A stretch of 64,000 nt of DNA from Corydoras sp. C115 (lineage: Eukaryota > Chordata > Actinopteri > Siluriformes > Callichthyidae), in NCBI GenBank assembly GCA_019802505.1, contig JAFMOC010000087.1, positions 1 through 64,000 on the forward strand. The letters run 5' to 3'. Position numbers and translations under genes: made by a program. Shown here in pieces: positions 1 to 10,343 of the stretch. Under the pieces are notes generated by a model, which made no database searches, had not been told where the DNA came from, and saw nothing but the letters and a program-made list of their open reading frames with translations. Positions within the stretch are counted from its first letter, which is position 1. The number at the start of each line of letters is the position of its first letter.

Positions 1-19
1 ATATATATATATATATATT
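1..19. repeat. (AT)n microsatellite at the left edge
   Basis: An alternating AT run, continued by A/T-only sequence to about 50; it may extend outside the window. Confidence 0.8.
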
Positions 20-49
20 AATAAAATTTAATAAATAATATATATTATA

Positions 50-440
50 TGTATGGTTGTATTATTATGATTATGTTATTATTAAAGGGTTTTGTGGTGT
101 GTGGTGTTTGTGTGTGTGTGTGTGTGGGGTTGGTGTCTTGTTTTCTTTACTGTGTTTATTGCTTGTCTCCTTGTATTTATCCATTTGCAGAAGTATTTTC
201 AGTCTTAAGCAGTTGTTCCTCTGGCACGCTGCACAAAGTCGTATTTACACCCAAAATAAATATTGCTTGTTGGGGGAAAAACACTGGTGGTCATAGCATG
301 AAGACAAGGACACAAACTTGATGCAAGGCCGCTTTTTCTCGTTCACGTTTTAAGCTGGGCTTCAAACAAAAACATAGTTTAAATAATATTTTTTGTTAAA
401 ATGATCTATACTGCACATTAATTACTTTAACAAAATATTT
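50..440. other. No gene seen; short TG run
   Basis: AT-rich sequence with a TGTGTGTG run at 107-125. No splice-flanked coding segment is recognisable. Confidence 0.5.
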
Positions 441-720
441 TTTTCCCTCTCGCATAGGGTTTCCCTGGTTTTCCCCCAATCTGGGTGGAGTTTCCATTTT
501 TCCCCCCGCATCCGTGGGGGTTTCCTCCGGGTTTCCGGTTTTTCCCCCCAAAAAGTCTAAAAATGGTAAATTTTGAGTTCCCCAAAATTTCCCCCATATA
601 AGTTTTGTGTGAGTGGTGTTCCGTGTGATTGGGTCCGTCCTGGTTTTATCTGCCCAGCGCCTGAAATTTTCTCCCCTGGATGGGAAATGAAGAACCCCCC
701 TGCGCCCTAAAAAGGGGAAA
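441..720 (+). mobile_element. SINE-W copy, noisy
   Basis: Recognisable from TAGGGTTTCCCTGG through CTGGGTGGAGTTTCC to CTCCCCTGGATGGG. It has many lengthened or lost homopolymer bases; the head is missing. Confidence 0.75.
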
Positions 721-754
721 AAAATCAAACTATCATTATTTTCCCAAATTTATC

Positions 755-1022
755 CCATTAGGCGGGGGGGGGGGGGGGGGTTTCCCCATGCCCATCCGGG
801 GGAGACATTTGCGGGCTGGGCAGATCCCAACAGGACCCAAATCACACTGGACACCACTCCTCACCAGACAACTCTTTTGGGGTCATTGGGGTTTCTTGCT
901 TGTTCCATGTTTTGGACGGGGGGGGGAAACCCCGGAACCGGAGGAAACCCACACGGGACAGGGGGAGAACAGGGAAACATTCCAATTGAGATTCAAACGG
1001 GAAAATCCCTATGCGAGAGGAA
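755..1022 (-). mobile_element. SINE-W copy with G17 run, noisy
   Basis: Reverse orientation: CCATGCCCATCCGGGGGAG, CAACTCTTTTGGGGTCA in place of the usual CTCTATATGGGGCAATT, then GGAGGAAACCCACACGG. A 17-base G run lies at 764-780. Confidence 0.75.
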
Positions 1023-1029
1023 ATGTGGG

Positions 1030-1275
1030 GGTTTAAGGTTTGCATGTTTCCCTAGTGGGTGGGTTTCCTCCGGGTTTCCGGGTTTCCTCCCACAGCCCCA
1101 AAAACAGGGATCAGGTCTTGAATTTCCCCAAAAATTGCCCCTATAGATGTGTTTTTGTGGTGAGTGTGTGTCCAGCTGTTGGGCCCCCTGTCCTGGGTGT
1201 ATTGCTCAGTGCCCAAATTTTTGGCCCCTGGTGGGCTGGGGAACCCCCCCCCCCCCCCCCGTACCTAATAAGGTA
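1030..1275 (+). mobile_element. SINE-W copy, noisy, 3' end missing
   Basis: Shows GTGGGTTTCCTCCGGGTTTC, TGCCCCTATAGATGTG and GTCCTGGGTGTATTGCTCAG. It ends in a C18 run and ACCTAATAAGG. Confidence 0.72.
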
Positions 1276-1814
1276 AAGCAAGAATGGGGGCTGTTTAGGG
1301 GTTAAAAAACCGGGATGCTTTAAGCATTTGGGTTTATTACTTTAATTCGCCCAAATTCTGTAGCCCCTGTTCACTTTCTTATTTTTTTGCATTAAAACTG
1401 AGCTTTTAGTGCTTAACAAATTAATAGTTTTTGGATTCGTTGTGGGATGTGTGAAATTTGATACAGGAGAACGTGTATAAGCTACTTTAAAGCCAGAACA
1501 GCACCGTAGATCTTCTGCTCTTTAAAAGTTGCTCTTGTTTAAGCTTTTTCCCGAACTGTAATGCCTTGTTTAAAAGGTGAGATCTCCGAAAAGGGATTAG
1601 TCGCAGGGGGTTGCTTTAATCACAGACAGGATTTTCTTTGGGAAAAAAGCCGAAAACATAACCCCCCCAAAACCCCCTGAGAACGACTCCACCGCTCGCC
1701 AGATCGGGCCGGGGGTTTATTAAAATCCAAAAAAAGATGCAATTTGCTTGAAATCATCAATCTTTCATTCGGCAGAGCTTTTATAGCATTTTTAATATTT
1801 TAAATGCTGGGGGG
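1276..1814. other. Unassigned intronic sequence
   Basis: No repeat family, splice-flanked coding segment or RNA gene recognised. Confidence 0.45.
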
Positions 1815-2145
1815 ACCTGTGGTTATGGTTGGCATGTTCCCTCCAGCCTAGGGATTCGGTTTTAATCCCCCTCTGGGTGGAGATTCCTTCCCCCGGGGTC
1901 CCGTGGGTTTCCCCGGGGTTTTCCCGGGTTCCTCCCCCATCCAAAAAAATGGGTCAAGTTAAATTTAGTTCCCAAATTGCCCCCAATTTAAAGATTGTTT
2001 GAGTGATTTAGTGAGTGTGTGCCCCGTGGATTTTGGGCCTGTCCCTGGTGTTCTCCCAGCGCCCGGACGTTCTCCCCGGATGGCATGGGGAACCCCCCCG
2101 CGACCCTAATAGAGGATAAAGCGGGTGATAATGAATGAATGGAAT
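1815..2145 (+). mobile_element. SINE-W copy, noisy, TGAA tail
   Basis: Degraded head (TGGTTGGCATGTTCCCTCC), Pol III B box lost, tail GATAATGAATGAATGG. Confidence 0.75.
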
Positions 2146-2154
2146 GATAGTGAC

Positions 2155-2390
2155 TGGGTAGGTCAATTGGCTTATGGTTGGTCATGTTCCTCCTCTCAGT
2201 GCTAGGGAGTCCCGGTTTCTAATACCCCCTGAATGGAGTTTTCCATTGCCGCTGCCCTGTGTCCGCGTGGGTTTTACCAGCTCCAGGTTCCTCCCGGTTT
2301 CCCCGATCCCTCCCATAGTCCAAAAACATGGATCAAGTCATTGAATTCCTCCAAATTTCCCATATGAGATGGTGTCAGTGTGAGTGCTAG
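2155..2390 (+). mobile_element. SINE-W copy, noisy, 3' truncated
   Basis: Runs from a broken head (TTGGCTTATGGTTGGTCATG) to CCATATGAGATGGTGTCAGT, then stops. Confidence 0.72.
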
Positions 2391-2459
2391 ACTATGATAG
2401 ACTAATATATTGCCCCATGAACTGTTTTAGAGAAAGAGACTACTGCATACTAGTAAGTA

Positions 2460-2755
2460 CTAATTATCTGGGTGGAGTGTGTCCACAATGTTCCTCCTGC
2501 CCGTGTCCGCGTGGGTTTCCTCCGTGGTTCTCCGTTTCCTCCCACTCCAAAAACATGATTCAAGGTCAATGGAATCCTCCAAGTTTTCCCCTATATGAGT
2601 GTGTTTGTATGTGAGTATGTAGTCCATTGATAGATTGGCGTCCCGTCCTGGGTGTATGCTGCCACGCCCGAGCCGTTCTCCCCCTGGATGGGCAATGGGG
2701 AACCCCCGCCCATGACCCTATTAGAGGGATAGCGGAAGTTAATGGATGCATAATA
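2460..2755 (+). mobile_element. SINE-W copy, noisy, 5' truncated
   Basis: Starts at CTGGGTGGAGTGTGTCC and ends in AGTTAATGGATGCATAATAA. Confidence 0.75.
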
Positions 2756-2784
2756 ATAATAATAAGAATATAATAATAATACTA

Positions 2785-3140
2785 CATCGGCACGTGCTTA
2801 GGTGGTTGCATTTTCTCCTTCTCAGCGCTAGGATTCCAGTTCGATCCCCTGCTGGGTGTAGTTTTCCCATGTTCCTCCCGTGTCCGCGGTGTGTTTTCCT
2901 CCGGTTCTCGCGGTTTCCTCCTCCCGCTCCCGCAGTCCAAAACATGGGATCAAGTCAATTGAATTCTCAAATTGCCCCTATAGAGTGTGTGTGGTGATGA
3001 GTGAGTGTATGCCCAGTATAGATATGGCTCCCCTGTACCTACTGGTGTGAATCGCCCAGCGGCAGACGTTCTCTCCCTTGATGGGCATGGGGACCCCCCC
3101 ACACCCTAATAGATGTATCGGAGATATGAATGGAAATTAA
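2785..3140 (+). mobile_element. SINE-W copy, noisy, near full length
   Basis: Head ATCGGCACGTGCTTAGGTGG to GGAGATATGAATGG. The 3' end lies about 220 bp before the first pyruvate carboxylase exon. Confidence 0.78.
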
Positions 3141-3363
3141 TAATTATGTGAAAGACACTTTACAAAAAAAAACTGTAAACGTAAAACAATTAAAACATTT
3201 TATATTTAAAAAAAAAGATTCCTTGTTTTTTAAGCGGGTAGGTATGTTAGAGATTGGTTGGGTGTTTATAAATAAAGATATTTGGTTTCCATGGGGGGCC
3301 CAGAACTCCTGGGTTTCTTTCCCCTACTCAAACCCTTTTGTTTTTTTTTTCTCATTTTATCAG

Positions 3364-3512
3364 TATGGAAATGTGATCCATTTGTACGAGCGGACTGTTC
3401 TAGTCAGGATAACGCCATCAGAAGGTTGTAGAGTTGCGCTGCTCAAACAGCTCGAACACCTCACACTGAGAGACAGACTCACTTCGGTTCGGTTTACTCT
3501 TCGGCCAAGCAG
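3364..3512 (+). CDS. pc: Pyruvate carboxylase, internal exon (biotin carboxylase domain), with indels
   Basis: Pyruvate carboxylase is the mitochondrial biotin enzyme that makes oxaloacetate from pyruvate, bicarbonate and ATP. The opening codons read YGNVIHLYER, the start of the biotin-carboxylase stretch that continues DCSIQRRHQKVVEIAP in vertebrate PC. Here that continuation is spread over more than one frame (CATCAGAAGGTTGTAGAG is legible from 3415, GACAGACTCACTTCG near 3472, GCCAAGCAG at 3504-3512). A T-rich tract and CAG acceptor precede it, and a GT donor follows. It ends in phase 0, matching the next exon, and its 149 nt are close to the 147 nt expected from the human protein. It holds the family's nucleotide-binding HQK motif (Lys238 in E. 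coli AccC). At least five single-base gaps or insertions break the frame. Sequence error is likelier than a pseudogene, because the following exons are intact and nearby repeats are equally noisy. Confidence 0.87.
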
Positions 3513-3707
3513 GTACTAACAGCACACCATCCATACCATGCCAGCTATTGGGCACACACACCTCATCTAATGAAGCTTCAGGTTTTTATTAGGCTGTATG
3601 AATGTGTTTATAATGCATTATAAATATCGGTTTATAAAAGATCTGTAAATCACATTGATGTCACATGAACAAAATGCGGTGGAATTTAAATTTAAAACCG
3701 AATAAAT

Positions 3708-4092
3708 TAGGGGCGGCCGGTGGACTTAGTGGCTGCATTGTTTTCTTCGCTCTCAGTCCGTCCTCTCAGCGCTAGGATTCCTGGTTCGTAGCCCAATCTG
3801 AGTGGAGTTTCCTGTTCTCCCCCGTTGTCGCGGTGGGTTTTCCCTCCGGTTTCTCGCGGTTTTCTCGCCTCCTCCCACAGTCCAAAAACATGGATCTAAG
3901 TTATTGAGTTCTCCTAATTGCCCCATAAAGAGTGTGTTGGAGTGTTGTGAGTGTGTACCCTCGATGACTGGCGCCCTGTCCTCTCCGGTGTTGAGGGGGA
4001 GTATCTGCCCAGCGCCTAGGAACGGTTCATCTCCCCTGGTGGGCATGGGGAACCCTAATATAGGGATACCCGCGAGATATGATGAGGTGTGG
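3708..4092 (+). mobile_element. SINE-W copy, noisy, full length
   Basis: Head GGGGCGGCCGGTGGACTTAG to AGATATGATGAGG. The interior contains duplicated bases typical of this end of the window. Confidence 0.78.
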
Positions 4093-4226
4093 GGGTGGGG
4101 TGTTATGATGTCTTTATAATTGCATTATCAATATCGAGATTTAATAAAAATAAAATTCCTGTAGATCCATTGATGACCTGACACAAAATGCGTGGAATTT
4201 AATTTATAACAGAATAATCTAATTAG

Positions 4227-4602
4227 GGGCGGCCCGGTGGCTTAGTGGTTGTCATGTTCTTCCCTCTCAGACGCGGGATTTCCCGGTTTCGGTATCCAAT
4301 CTGGTGGAGTGTTCCCTGTTTCTCCTCCCCGTGTCCGTGTGGTTTCCTCGTCGTGTTTCGCGGCGGTTTTTTCCTCTGCACATTAGTCTAAACAGGGATC
4401 CAAGGTCAAAATTGAGTGTTCTCCAAACTTCGCCCCATATAGATTGTGAGTGTGTGTGGCGCCAGTGAATCGATCGCGCCCTTTCCTGGGTAGTATCTGC
4501 CCATCCCGGCCGAAACGGTGTCTCCACCTGGGATGGGCATGGGGAACCCCCCCAGCGGCGAGACCCTTAGTAGAGGATAGTTGGAAGGACTGATGGATGG
4601 TA
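4227..4602 (+). mobile_element. SINE-W copy, noisy, full length
   Basis: Head GGGGCGGCCCGGTGGCTTAG to GACTGATGGATGG. The upstream 100 bp (TGATGACCTGACACAAAATG) resembles the sequence upstream of the preceding copy (TGATGTCACATGAACAAAATG, 3657), suggesting a duplication of SINE plus flank. Confidence 0.8.
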
Positions 4603-4669
4603 ATAATTAGTGATCATTGTAGAAAAAGAAAAGCTGATTCTTGATGCGTGGGACATTCTTGTCACACCG

Positions 4670-4880
4670 ATCATTCAATTCAGTATGTGGCAATTTGGAG
4701 ATCAATTGCGTTGATCCAGTTTTTGGACTGTGGGAGGAAACCGGACAGAACCTCTTGCGGAAACCCACGAGGAAACAAACGTGGAAGAACATGGAACTCA
4801 ACCCAAGATTGTGGAGTGCGAATCGGGAATCCCTAGTGCTGAGAGGGAAACATTCTAAATACTAAGCACCTTGCCGCCCC
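4670..4880 (-). mobile_element. SINE-W 5' part, reverse orientation
   Basis: Shows TTTTTGGACTGTGGGAGGAA through AATCCCTAGTGCTGAGAGG to GCCGCCCC. The 3' half is absent. Confidence 0.8.
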
Positions 4881-5570
4881 TCTTAATTCCAAAGATTTTG
4901 TTGTTTGGTTGTTATTTTGCGTTAATGTGATATTGGATGTTATTTTTTTTATAAATTTTATATTGCATACTGCATTATAACACACACACACTACACACAC
5001 CTCACACACACATATGTATAGCATTGTGATACATATATAAAGCTTATATGAATTTATTTTTTATAATGCATTATGATAAAGAGGGGAATGGTTATCAAAA
5101 ATTTACTTAAAGTTAAGCCCCTTAATTTGTGAAAAAAAAATCATGTAGTGGAATTAAATGTTAAAAAAACAAAATAAAATCAGTTTGGATCTGTAGAATG
5201 ACACACTCAGAGAAAAGCTAGATGCTTAATGTTAGGTGCGGGGGGAGCGGTAAATTGGCGGCATCCGACAGAGATCTCAGATCTGCTTTGTAACTTCCAT
5301 TTTGTAATTATCATAGGAATCCATTTAAAATGCTAATTAATCCGATCTTCCTCTTTTCATGCGTGCGATGCGGCATCTATGTTAAATAAATGGTAATTAG
5401 AAATCTAAGCGTATTAAAACTCACACTGTGGACATTTAAATGTTTGTACAGTCAACTACAGATACAAATGAACCCTTGTTGAAGGGCAATGTGATGTTCC
5501 TTTCCACTGGTGGTATGGGTTATATGATTGGGTGGGTTGTTATTGAGGTTGCATCTAGCAGAACATATAA
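4881..5570. other. Unassigned AT-rich intronic sequence
   Basis: CA-type dinucleotides at 4980-5010; otherwise no family recognised. Confidence 0.45.
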
Positions 5571-5571
5571 A

Positions 5572-5865
5572 TAGAACTTAACACATTCATCCATCCCGTC
5601 CATATCTTCTGCTCCGGTACCTCTACTAGGTTTTTGGGGGGGGGGGGGGGGGGGTTCCCCATGCAAATCCGGGAGAACGTTTCGGGCGCTGGGGCAATCA
5701 CCCCACAGCAGGGCGCCAACCCATCACTGGACACCATCAACTCACTCACCGGAAACGCTCTAGTATGGGGCCGAGAGGGTGGGTTGGAGAATTTATCGAA
5801 ATGATCCATTTTCGTGAACTGGTTGGAGGAAAACCTTGGATAGGAGGAGAACAATGCTAACCACT
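5572..5865 (-). mobile_element. SINE-W copy with G20 run, noisy
   Basis: Tail ATTCATCCATCC on the left, G run at 5635-5654, GAGAACGTTTCGGGCGCTGG, then a badly broken middle and GAACAATGCTAACCACTAA. Confidence 0.75.
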
Positions 5866-5929
5866 AATCATTGTCTGCCCTATAAACAATATTATCTTTT
5901 ATAGGTTTGTGAACATAAAATGAAGTTTT

Positions 5930-6195
5930 TCCCATGTTGCTGTGTTAGTGTTGTGGGTTTCTTTTGGTTTTCCTTTCCAAACACCAAAAACCATGGGCTC
6001 TAAATTGCCGCTATATGGATTATCTGTCTGTGTGAGAGAGTGTGTGTCCAGTGATAGATGTGCCAGTCCTGTCCTGTGGTGTAACTGCCCAGGCGCCCGT
6101 ACAAGTTGTCTCTCCCCTGGATGGGCATGGGTAACCCCCCACCTGGGGCCCATTGACCCCAGTGAGAGGATAAAGTGTGGAAGATAATGGATGGT
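5930..6195 (+). mobile_element. SINE-W copy, 5' truncated, noisy
   Basis: Starts near GTGGGTTTCTTTTGG and ends AAGATAATGGATGG. Confidence 0.72.
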
Positions 6196-6249
6196 GATGA
6201 GTTTTGAATCCCGATGGGTGGGATGGGTTGAGTGTCCTTGTTTACCCTA

Positions 6250-6490
6250 GTCTGTGTGGGTTTCCTCCCACAGTCCAAAAAACATGGATTCAAAGGTCAA
6301 TTTTTTGAAGTTCTCCAAATTGCCCCATATAGAGTGTGTCTGTGACGAGTGAGGGTGTGCCCAGTGATTAGATTGGCGTCCTGTCCTGGGTGTATCTGCC
6401 CAGCCCCCGAAACGTTCTCCCCTGGATGGGAATGGGGAACCCCCCCACCCCCCGCGACCCTAGTAGAGGATATAGAGGAAGATAATGGAT
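6250..6490 (+). mobile_element. SINE-W copy, 5' truncated
   Basis: Starts at GTGTGGGTTTCCTCCCACAG and ends GAAGATAATGGAT. Base accuracy improves noticeably from here rightwards. Confidence 0.82.
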
Positions 6491-6781
6491 TTAAAATATA
6501 TTTTCTGAAAAGTTTCCTTGAAAGCAATTTGCAAAATTGTATTTTGTTACTTTATAACAAATTTGTCTTATTGACCGCCAAAAAGGTTTAAGAACAAAAT
6601 AACATTAACAAGGCAATTTACTTTGAATGTTTCTCAAAATACTTAATCACCGTAATCATAAATTAATTTGCAGGAATTCTTTATTGATGTTGTGTTGCTC
6701 AACTTGTAAATGACGCTCAATTAATTAAATTCCTCATTTTCTCTATTGTTAAAGAATTAAAAAAGCAAATAAATGAAAATA
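6491..6781. other. Unassigned AT-rich intronic sequence
   Basis: Nothing recognisable between the two SINE-W copies. Confidence 0.45.
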
Positions 6782-7464
6782 GGGTGGCACGGTGGTTTAG
6801 TGCTTAGCATGTTCTCCTCTCAGCACTAGGGATTTCCGGTTCGAATCCCAATCTGGGTGAAGTTTCCATGTTCTCCCCATGTCCACATGGGGTTCCTCCG
6901 GGTTCTCCGTTTCCTCCCACAGTCCAAAAACATGGATCAAGGTCAGTTGAGTTCTCCAAATTGCCCCATATAGAGTGTGTGTGTGAGTGAGTGTGTGTCC
7001 AGTGATAGATCGGCGTCCTGTCCTGGGTGTATCTGCCCAGCGCCCGAAATGTTCTGCCCTGGACCCCCCCACGACCCTAATAGAGGATAAAGCAGAAGAT
7101 AGTGGATTGAACACTTCCCAACTTAATAGTTGGGGTCAGAACACAGGGTTAATACAGCACTGGGGATTCCCAGTTCGAATCCCAATCTGGGTGGAGTTTC
7201 CATGTCTCTCCCCGTGTCCCAGTGGGTTTCCTCCGGGTTCTCCGGTTTCCTTCCACAGTCCAAAAACATGGATCAGGTCAATTGAATTCTCCAAATTTGC
7301 CCCATATAGAGTGTGTCTGTGTGAGTGAGTGTGTGTCCAGTGATCCTGCATCCTGTCCTGGGTGTATCTACCCAGCGCCCAAAACGTTCTCCCCTGATGG
7401 GCATGGAGAACCCCCCGTGACCCTAGTAGAGGATAAAGTGAAAGATAATGGATGGATGGATAGA
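6782..7464 (+). mobile_element. SINE-W head-to-tail dimer with 45-bp linker
   Basis: A full-headed unit (6782-7109) is followed by linker 7110-7154 and a headless second unit (7155-7464) that enters at CAGCACTGGGGATTCCCAG and ends (ATGG)n. The linker (ACACTTCCCAACTTAATAGT and following) recurs almost base for base, reversed, at 18378-18422 and 18728-18772. Confidence 0.9.
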
Positions 7465-8020
7465 TGAAAATTAAATATAAATATCACAGTAGCCAACGGT
7501 ATTATAATGGAGTCGCAAAATGTTTATGAACCAAAATTTCAGTATTCTAGCCGTTGGCCTCCTCCCTGTTAGACTCTACTCATCATATTTTATTCTATTG
7601 TTTACTGTAGCCTAACAGACCTCATTCTATTCTACTAATGTACTTCCATTAGTTGAATGGTGTATATTGAAGGCATAAATGTTATTGAACTGTGTAAGGC
7701 AGTGAGGCTTCAGGCTTATGGTTGAATAGTTGCTTACATCCCAGCCATTACATTATTCCTGATGCTAAATGCCCTGTTTCTTTACTTTGTATTTCTGTGT
7801 ATTATTTTACTTATTATATTTATTATATTATTTTACTTTTTTCTCCCCCACATTATTAAATTATAAAAATATCTCTGTGTTGTTAATTGAGACCTCTTAT
7901 ACCTCTTATATTGCATGCACTTTTATTACAATGTTGGATTTTAGAGAGCATGTGATTGAGGAAAATGTTTCCAGCAGTGGAGGAAATAGTGTAAAGTAGT
8001 GTGATGCAGATTTAGAGCAG
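7465..8020. other. Unassigned intronic sequence
   Basis: T-rich, no coding or repeat family recognised. It leads into a TG microsatellite. Confidence 0.45.
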
Positions 8021-8023
8021 GGT

Positions 8024-8041
8024 GTGTGTGTGTGTGTGTGT

Positions 8042-8091
<50 letters not shown>
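8024..8091. repeat. (TG)n microsatellite
   Basis: TG dinucleotide run with one GG interruption near 8041. Confidence 0.95.
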
Positions 8092-8093
<2 letters not shown>

Positions 8094-8259
8094 ATCTTGT
8101 ACACGTCTGTATTTTTGACAGGGCTCAGCAGTGTAATTTGTAACATGGGCAGATTGTGTCTTGTTCTGCTTTAATAATAGTTTTCTTTAACCAGGAATTA
8201 TGCTTTTGGACAATCTCTTTATAGTAGTGTGGCTTCTAAAATCCATATCAATGATTATA

Positions 8260-8260
<1 letters not shown>

Positions 8261-8300
<40 letters not shown>

Positions 8301-8320
8301 GTGTGTGGTATATATGTATA

Positions 8321-8382
<62 letters not shown>
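8261..8382. repeat. (CA)n and (TA)n compound microsatellite
   Basis: CA run 8261-8299, a short mixed part, then an uninterrupted TA run to 8382. Confidence 0.95.
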
Positions 8383-8384
<2 letters not shown>

Positions 8385-8402
8385 TGTTGGTGTATATGTT
8401 TA

Positions 8403-8677
8403 TTCATTCACCCATCATCTTCCACTTTATCCTCTACTAGGGTCGTGGATAGGGGAGAACATTTCAGGTGCTCGGCAGATATATAGATATATATAGGATG
8501 CCATCTATCGCTGGATACACACTCACTCACACACTCTATATGGGGCAATTGGAAGAATTCAATTGACCTTGATCCATGTTTTTGGACTGTGGGATGAAAC
8601 CAGAGACGATTGGGATTGGGATTCGATCCCCAGGGCTGAGTGACGAACATGCTAACCACTAAGCCACATGCCGCCCT
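8403..8677 (-). mobile_element. SINE-W copy with internal replacement
   Basis: Tail and head are present (CCACATGCCGCCC). The segment that normally reads CACCCAGGACAGG is replaced by ATATAGATATATATAGG, which looks like microsatellite invasion. Confidence 0.85.
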
Positions 8678-8697
8678 TTATATATATATATATATTA

Positions 8698-8737
<40 letters not shown>

Positions 8738-8755
8738 TATATATATATATATATG
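8678..8755. repeat. (TA)n microsatellite
   Basis: TA runs broken by TATTAGTA and ATACTATA. Confidence 0.93.
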
Positions 8756-8935
8756 GTGCCAATCTATCACTGGGCACACACTCACTCACACACTCACACA
8801 CTATGTGGGCCCATTTTACAGCACTCAATTTTACCTTGAATCCATCTTTTTGGACTGTGGGTGACAACCAGACAACCTGGAAAGAAACCCATGTGGACAT
8901 GGGGAATACATGGAAACTCCTCCCAGGTTTGGGAC
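8756..8935 (-). mobile_element. SINE-W centre, diverged
   Basis: GGTGCCAATCTATCACTGGG to CATGGAAACTCCTCCCAGG; both ends absent. Confidence 0.75.
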
Positions 8936-9825
8936 TTAATGGAAATGTAGGTGTATCCTTCAGAAGAGACATGCTTAAAGAATAAATAACTATAAAATAG
9001 AAAGGAAAAAAAACCTAGAAACCTTGGGTCAACAATTGCAGTCTGCACCTTCTTGAAGACCTTATTAAGCTTCTTGTAATCAATGGATAGATGATGAAAC
9101 CCACTAATTGGGGATTACTGGATTAGGGTGTCGATGGGTATTTTGGTACCAATTTTGGTATTAATAGTGTGAAAACAGAGTACAACATTGCTATGTTAGT
9201 GGAAGAGGAAATTAGGAAGACATACACAGCAACTAGAATTTGTGCCCAATCAGGAAAATGTAGGCAGTTCTGCACACAATATGGTAAACATTTGAATGAT
9301 CTTGGAGTTGGATCTAGAGAACATGCTTCTGCAGCAAAAGACACATGACATAGAAATGAGCCACTCTATGTGTAATGCATTCAAAAAATATGAATTGGGT
9401 TGCGGCGATGACTGACAGATCTGGGTCCTACACTTATCTATTGACGAAGTTCATGCGCATGGATTACCACCATTAACCTGACAAAATGACACCGTGACCA
9501 CTCCAATTTTTCACACCTGGCGGCAGAGCTCTGTTGTGCCAACAATGCAAACGTAATTTTGAAGGGTTTTATTAAGAGACGTGGAAGAAGGACAATCTGA
9601 ACAGAAACAGGTGGCTGAAGGAAAGTTCCTCGAAGGTGTCGGAACTAGGCCAGGCAGCCAGACAGATGGAGCAGACCAGTGCTACTCTGATAGAGAGAAA
9701 AGCTTCTGCAACAACACAACAGCTTGAAGCAATATAAACGTGTGACAATCCAACAACGTGGAAGGACAAGAGTTCTAATTCGTTTGCAAAGGTGAATAAG
9801 GCAGAGGAGGAGGAGGAGGATTACA
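8936..9825. other. Unassigned intronic sequence
   Basis: No clear family. The reverse strand at about 9025-9090 reads LSIDYKKLNKVFKKVQTA, faintly like a retroelement reverse transcriptase, but too short to call. Confidence 0.4.
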
Positions 9826-9863
9826 CACACACACCCACACACCACACACACACACACACACAG

Positions 9864-9901
<38 letters not shown>

Positions 9902-9903
9902 TA
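9826..9903. repeat. (CA)n and (TA)n compound microsatellite
   Basis: CA-rich 9826-9870 followed by TA to 9903. Confidence 0.93.
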
Positions 9904-10205
9904 TATTGCATATTTAAGCATCTTTAATGTAATAAGAGGGCTGGGTTAGATTGTATTTCTTTCTTTATTCATATATACAAACATTTATGAAGCAAACTGT
10001 GAAGCGAAAATGTAAATGTTAAGAGGCTTAAAGTCTTAAATCGTGTGTGGTTTCAGTGAATATAAAGATCATATAAGGTAAAATTGACATTCATCAGCTC
10101 AGACGTACAAGTGAAGAAAAACAATCTCATGTCAGATCCTGAAAAAAACCTTTGAAAAAAGGGATTAACCTTAGATGATTTTTGTCCTACCCGACACCCA
10201 CCATG

Positions 10206-10239
10206 CCACACACACACACACACACACACACACACCATA

Positions 10240-10282
<43 letters not shown>
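10206..10282. repeat. (CA)n and (TA)n compound microsatellite
   Basis: CA run then TA run, about 60 bp left of Tc1 copy 1. Confidence 0.93.
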
Positions 10283-10287
<5 letters not shown>

Positions 10288-10343
10288 CTTTTGCATACAT
10301 ATTTTTATTTATATATTTATTACTGTTAAATTATTTATATGTA

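Noticed and set aside
3364..3512. Processed pseudogene of pyruvate carboxylase
   Set aside because: It has an intronic acceptor and donor, correct phase to the next exon and no adjoining exon sequence, so it is a genuine exon position.
9022..9090. Gypsy-type reverse transcriptase remnant (reverse strand LSIDYKKLNK)
   Set aside because: Only about ten residues resemble the motif and nothing downstream fits; could be chance.
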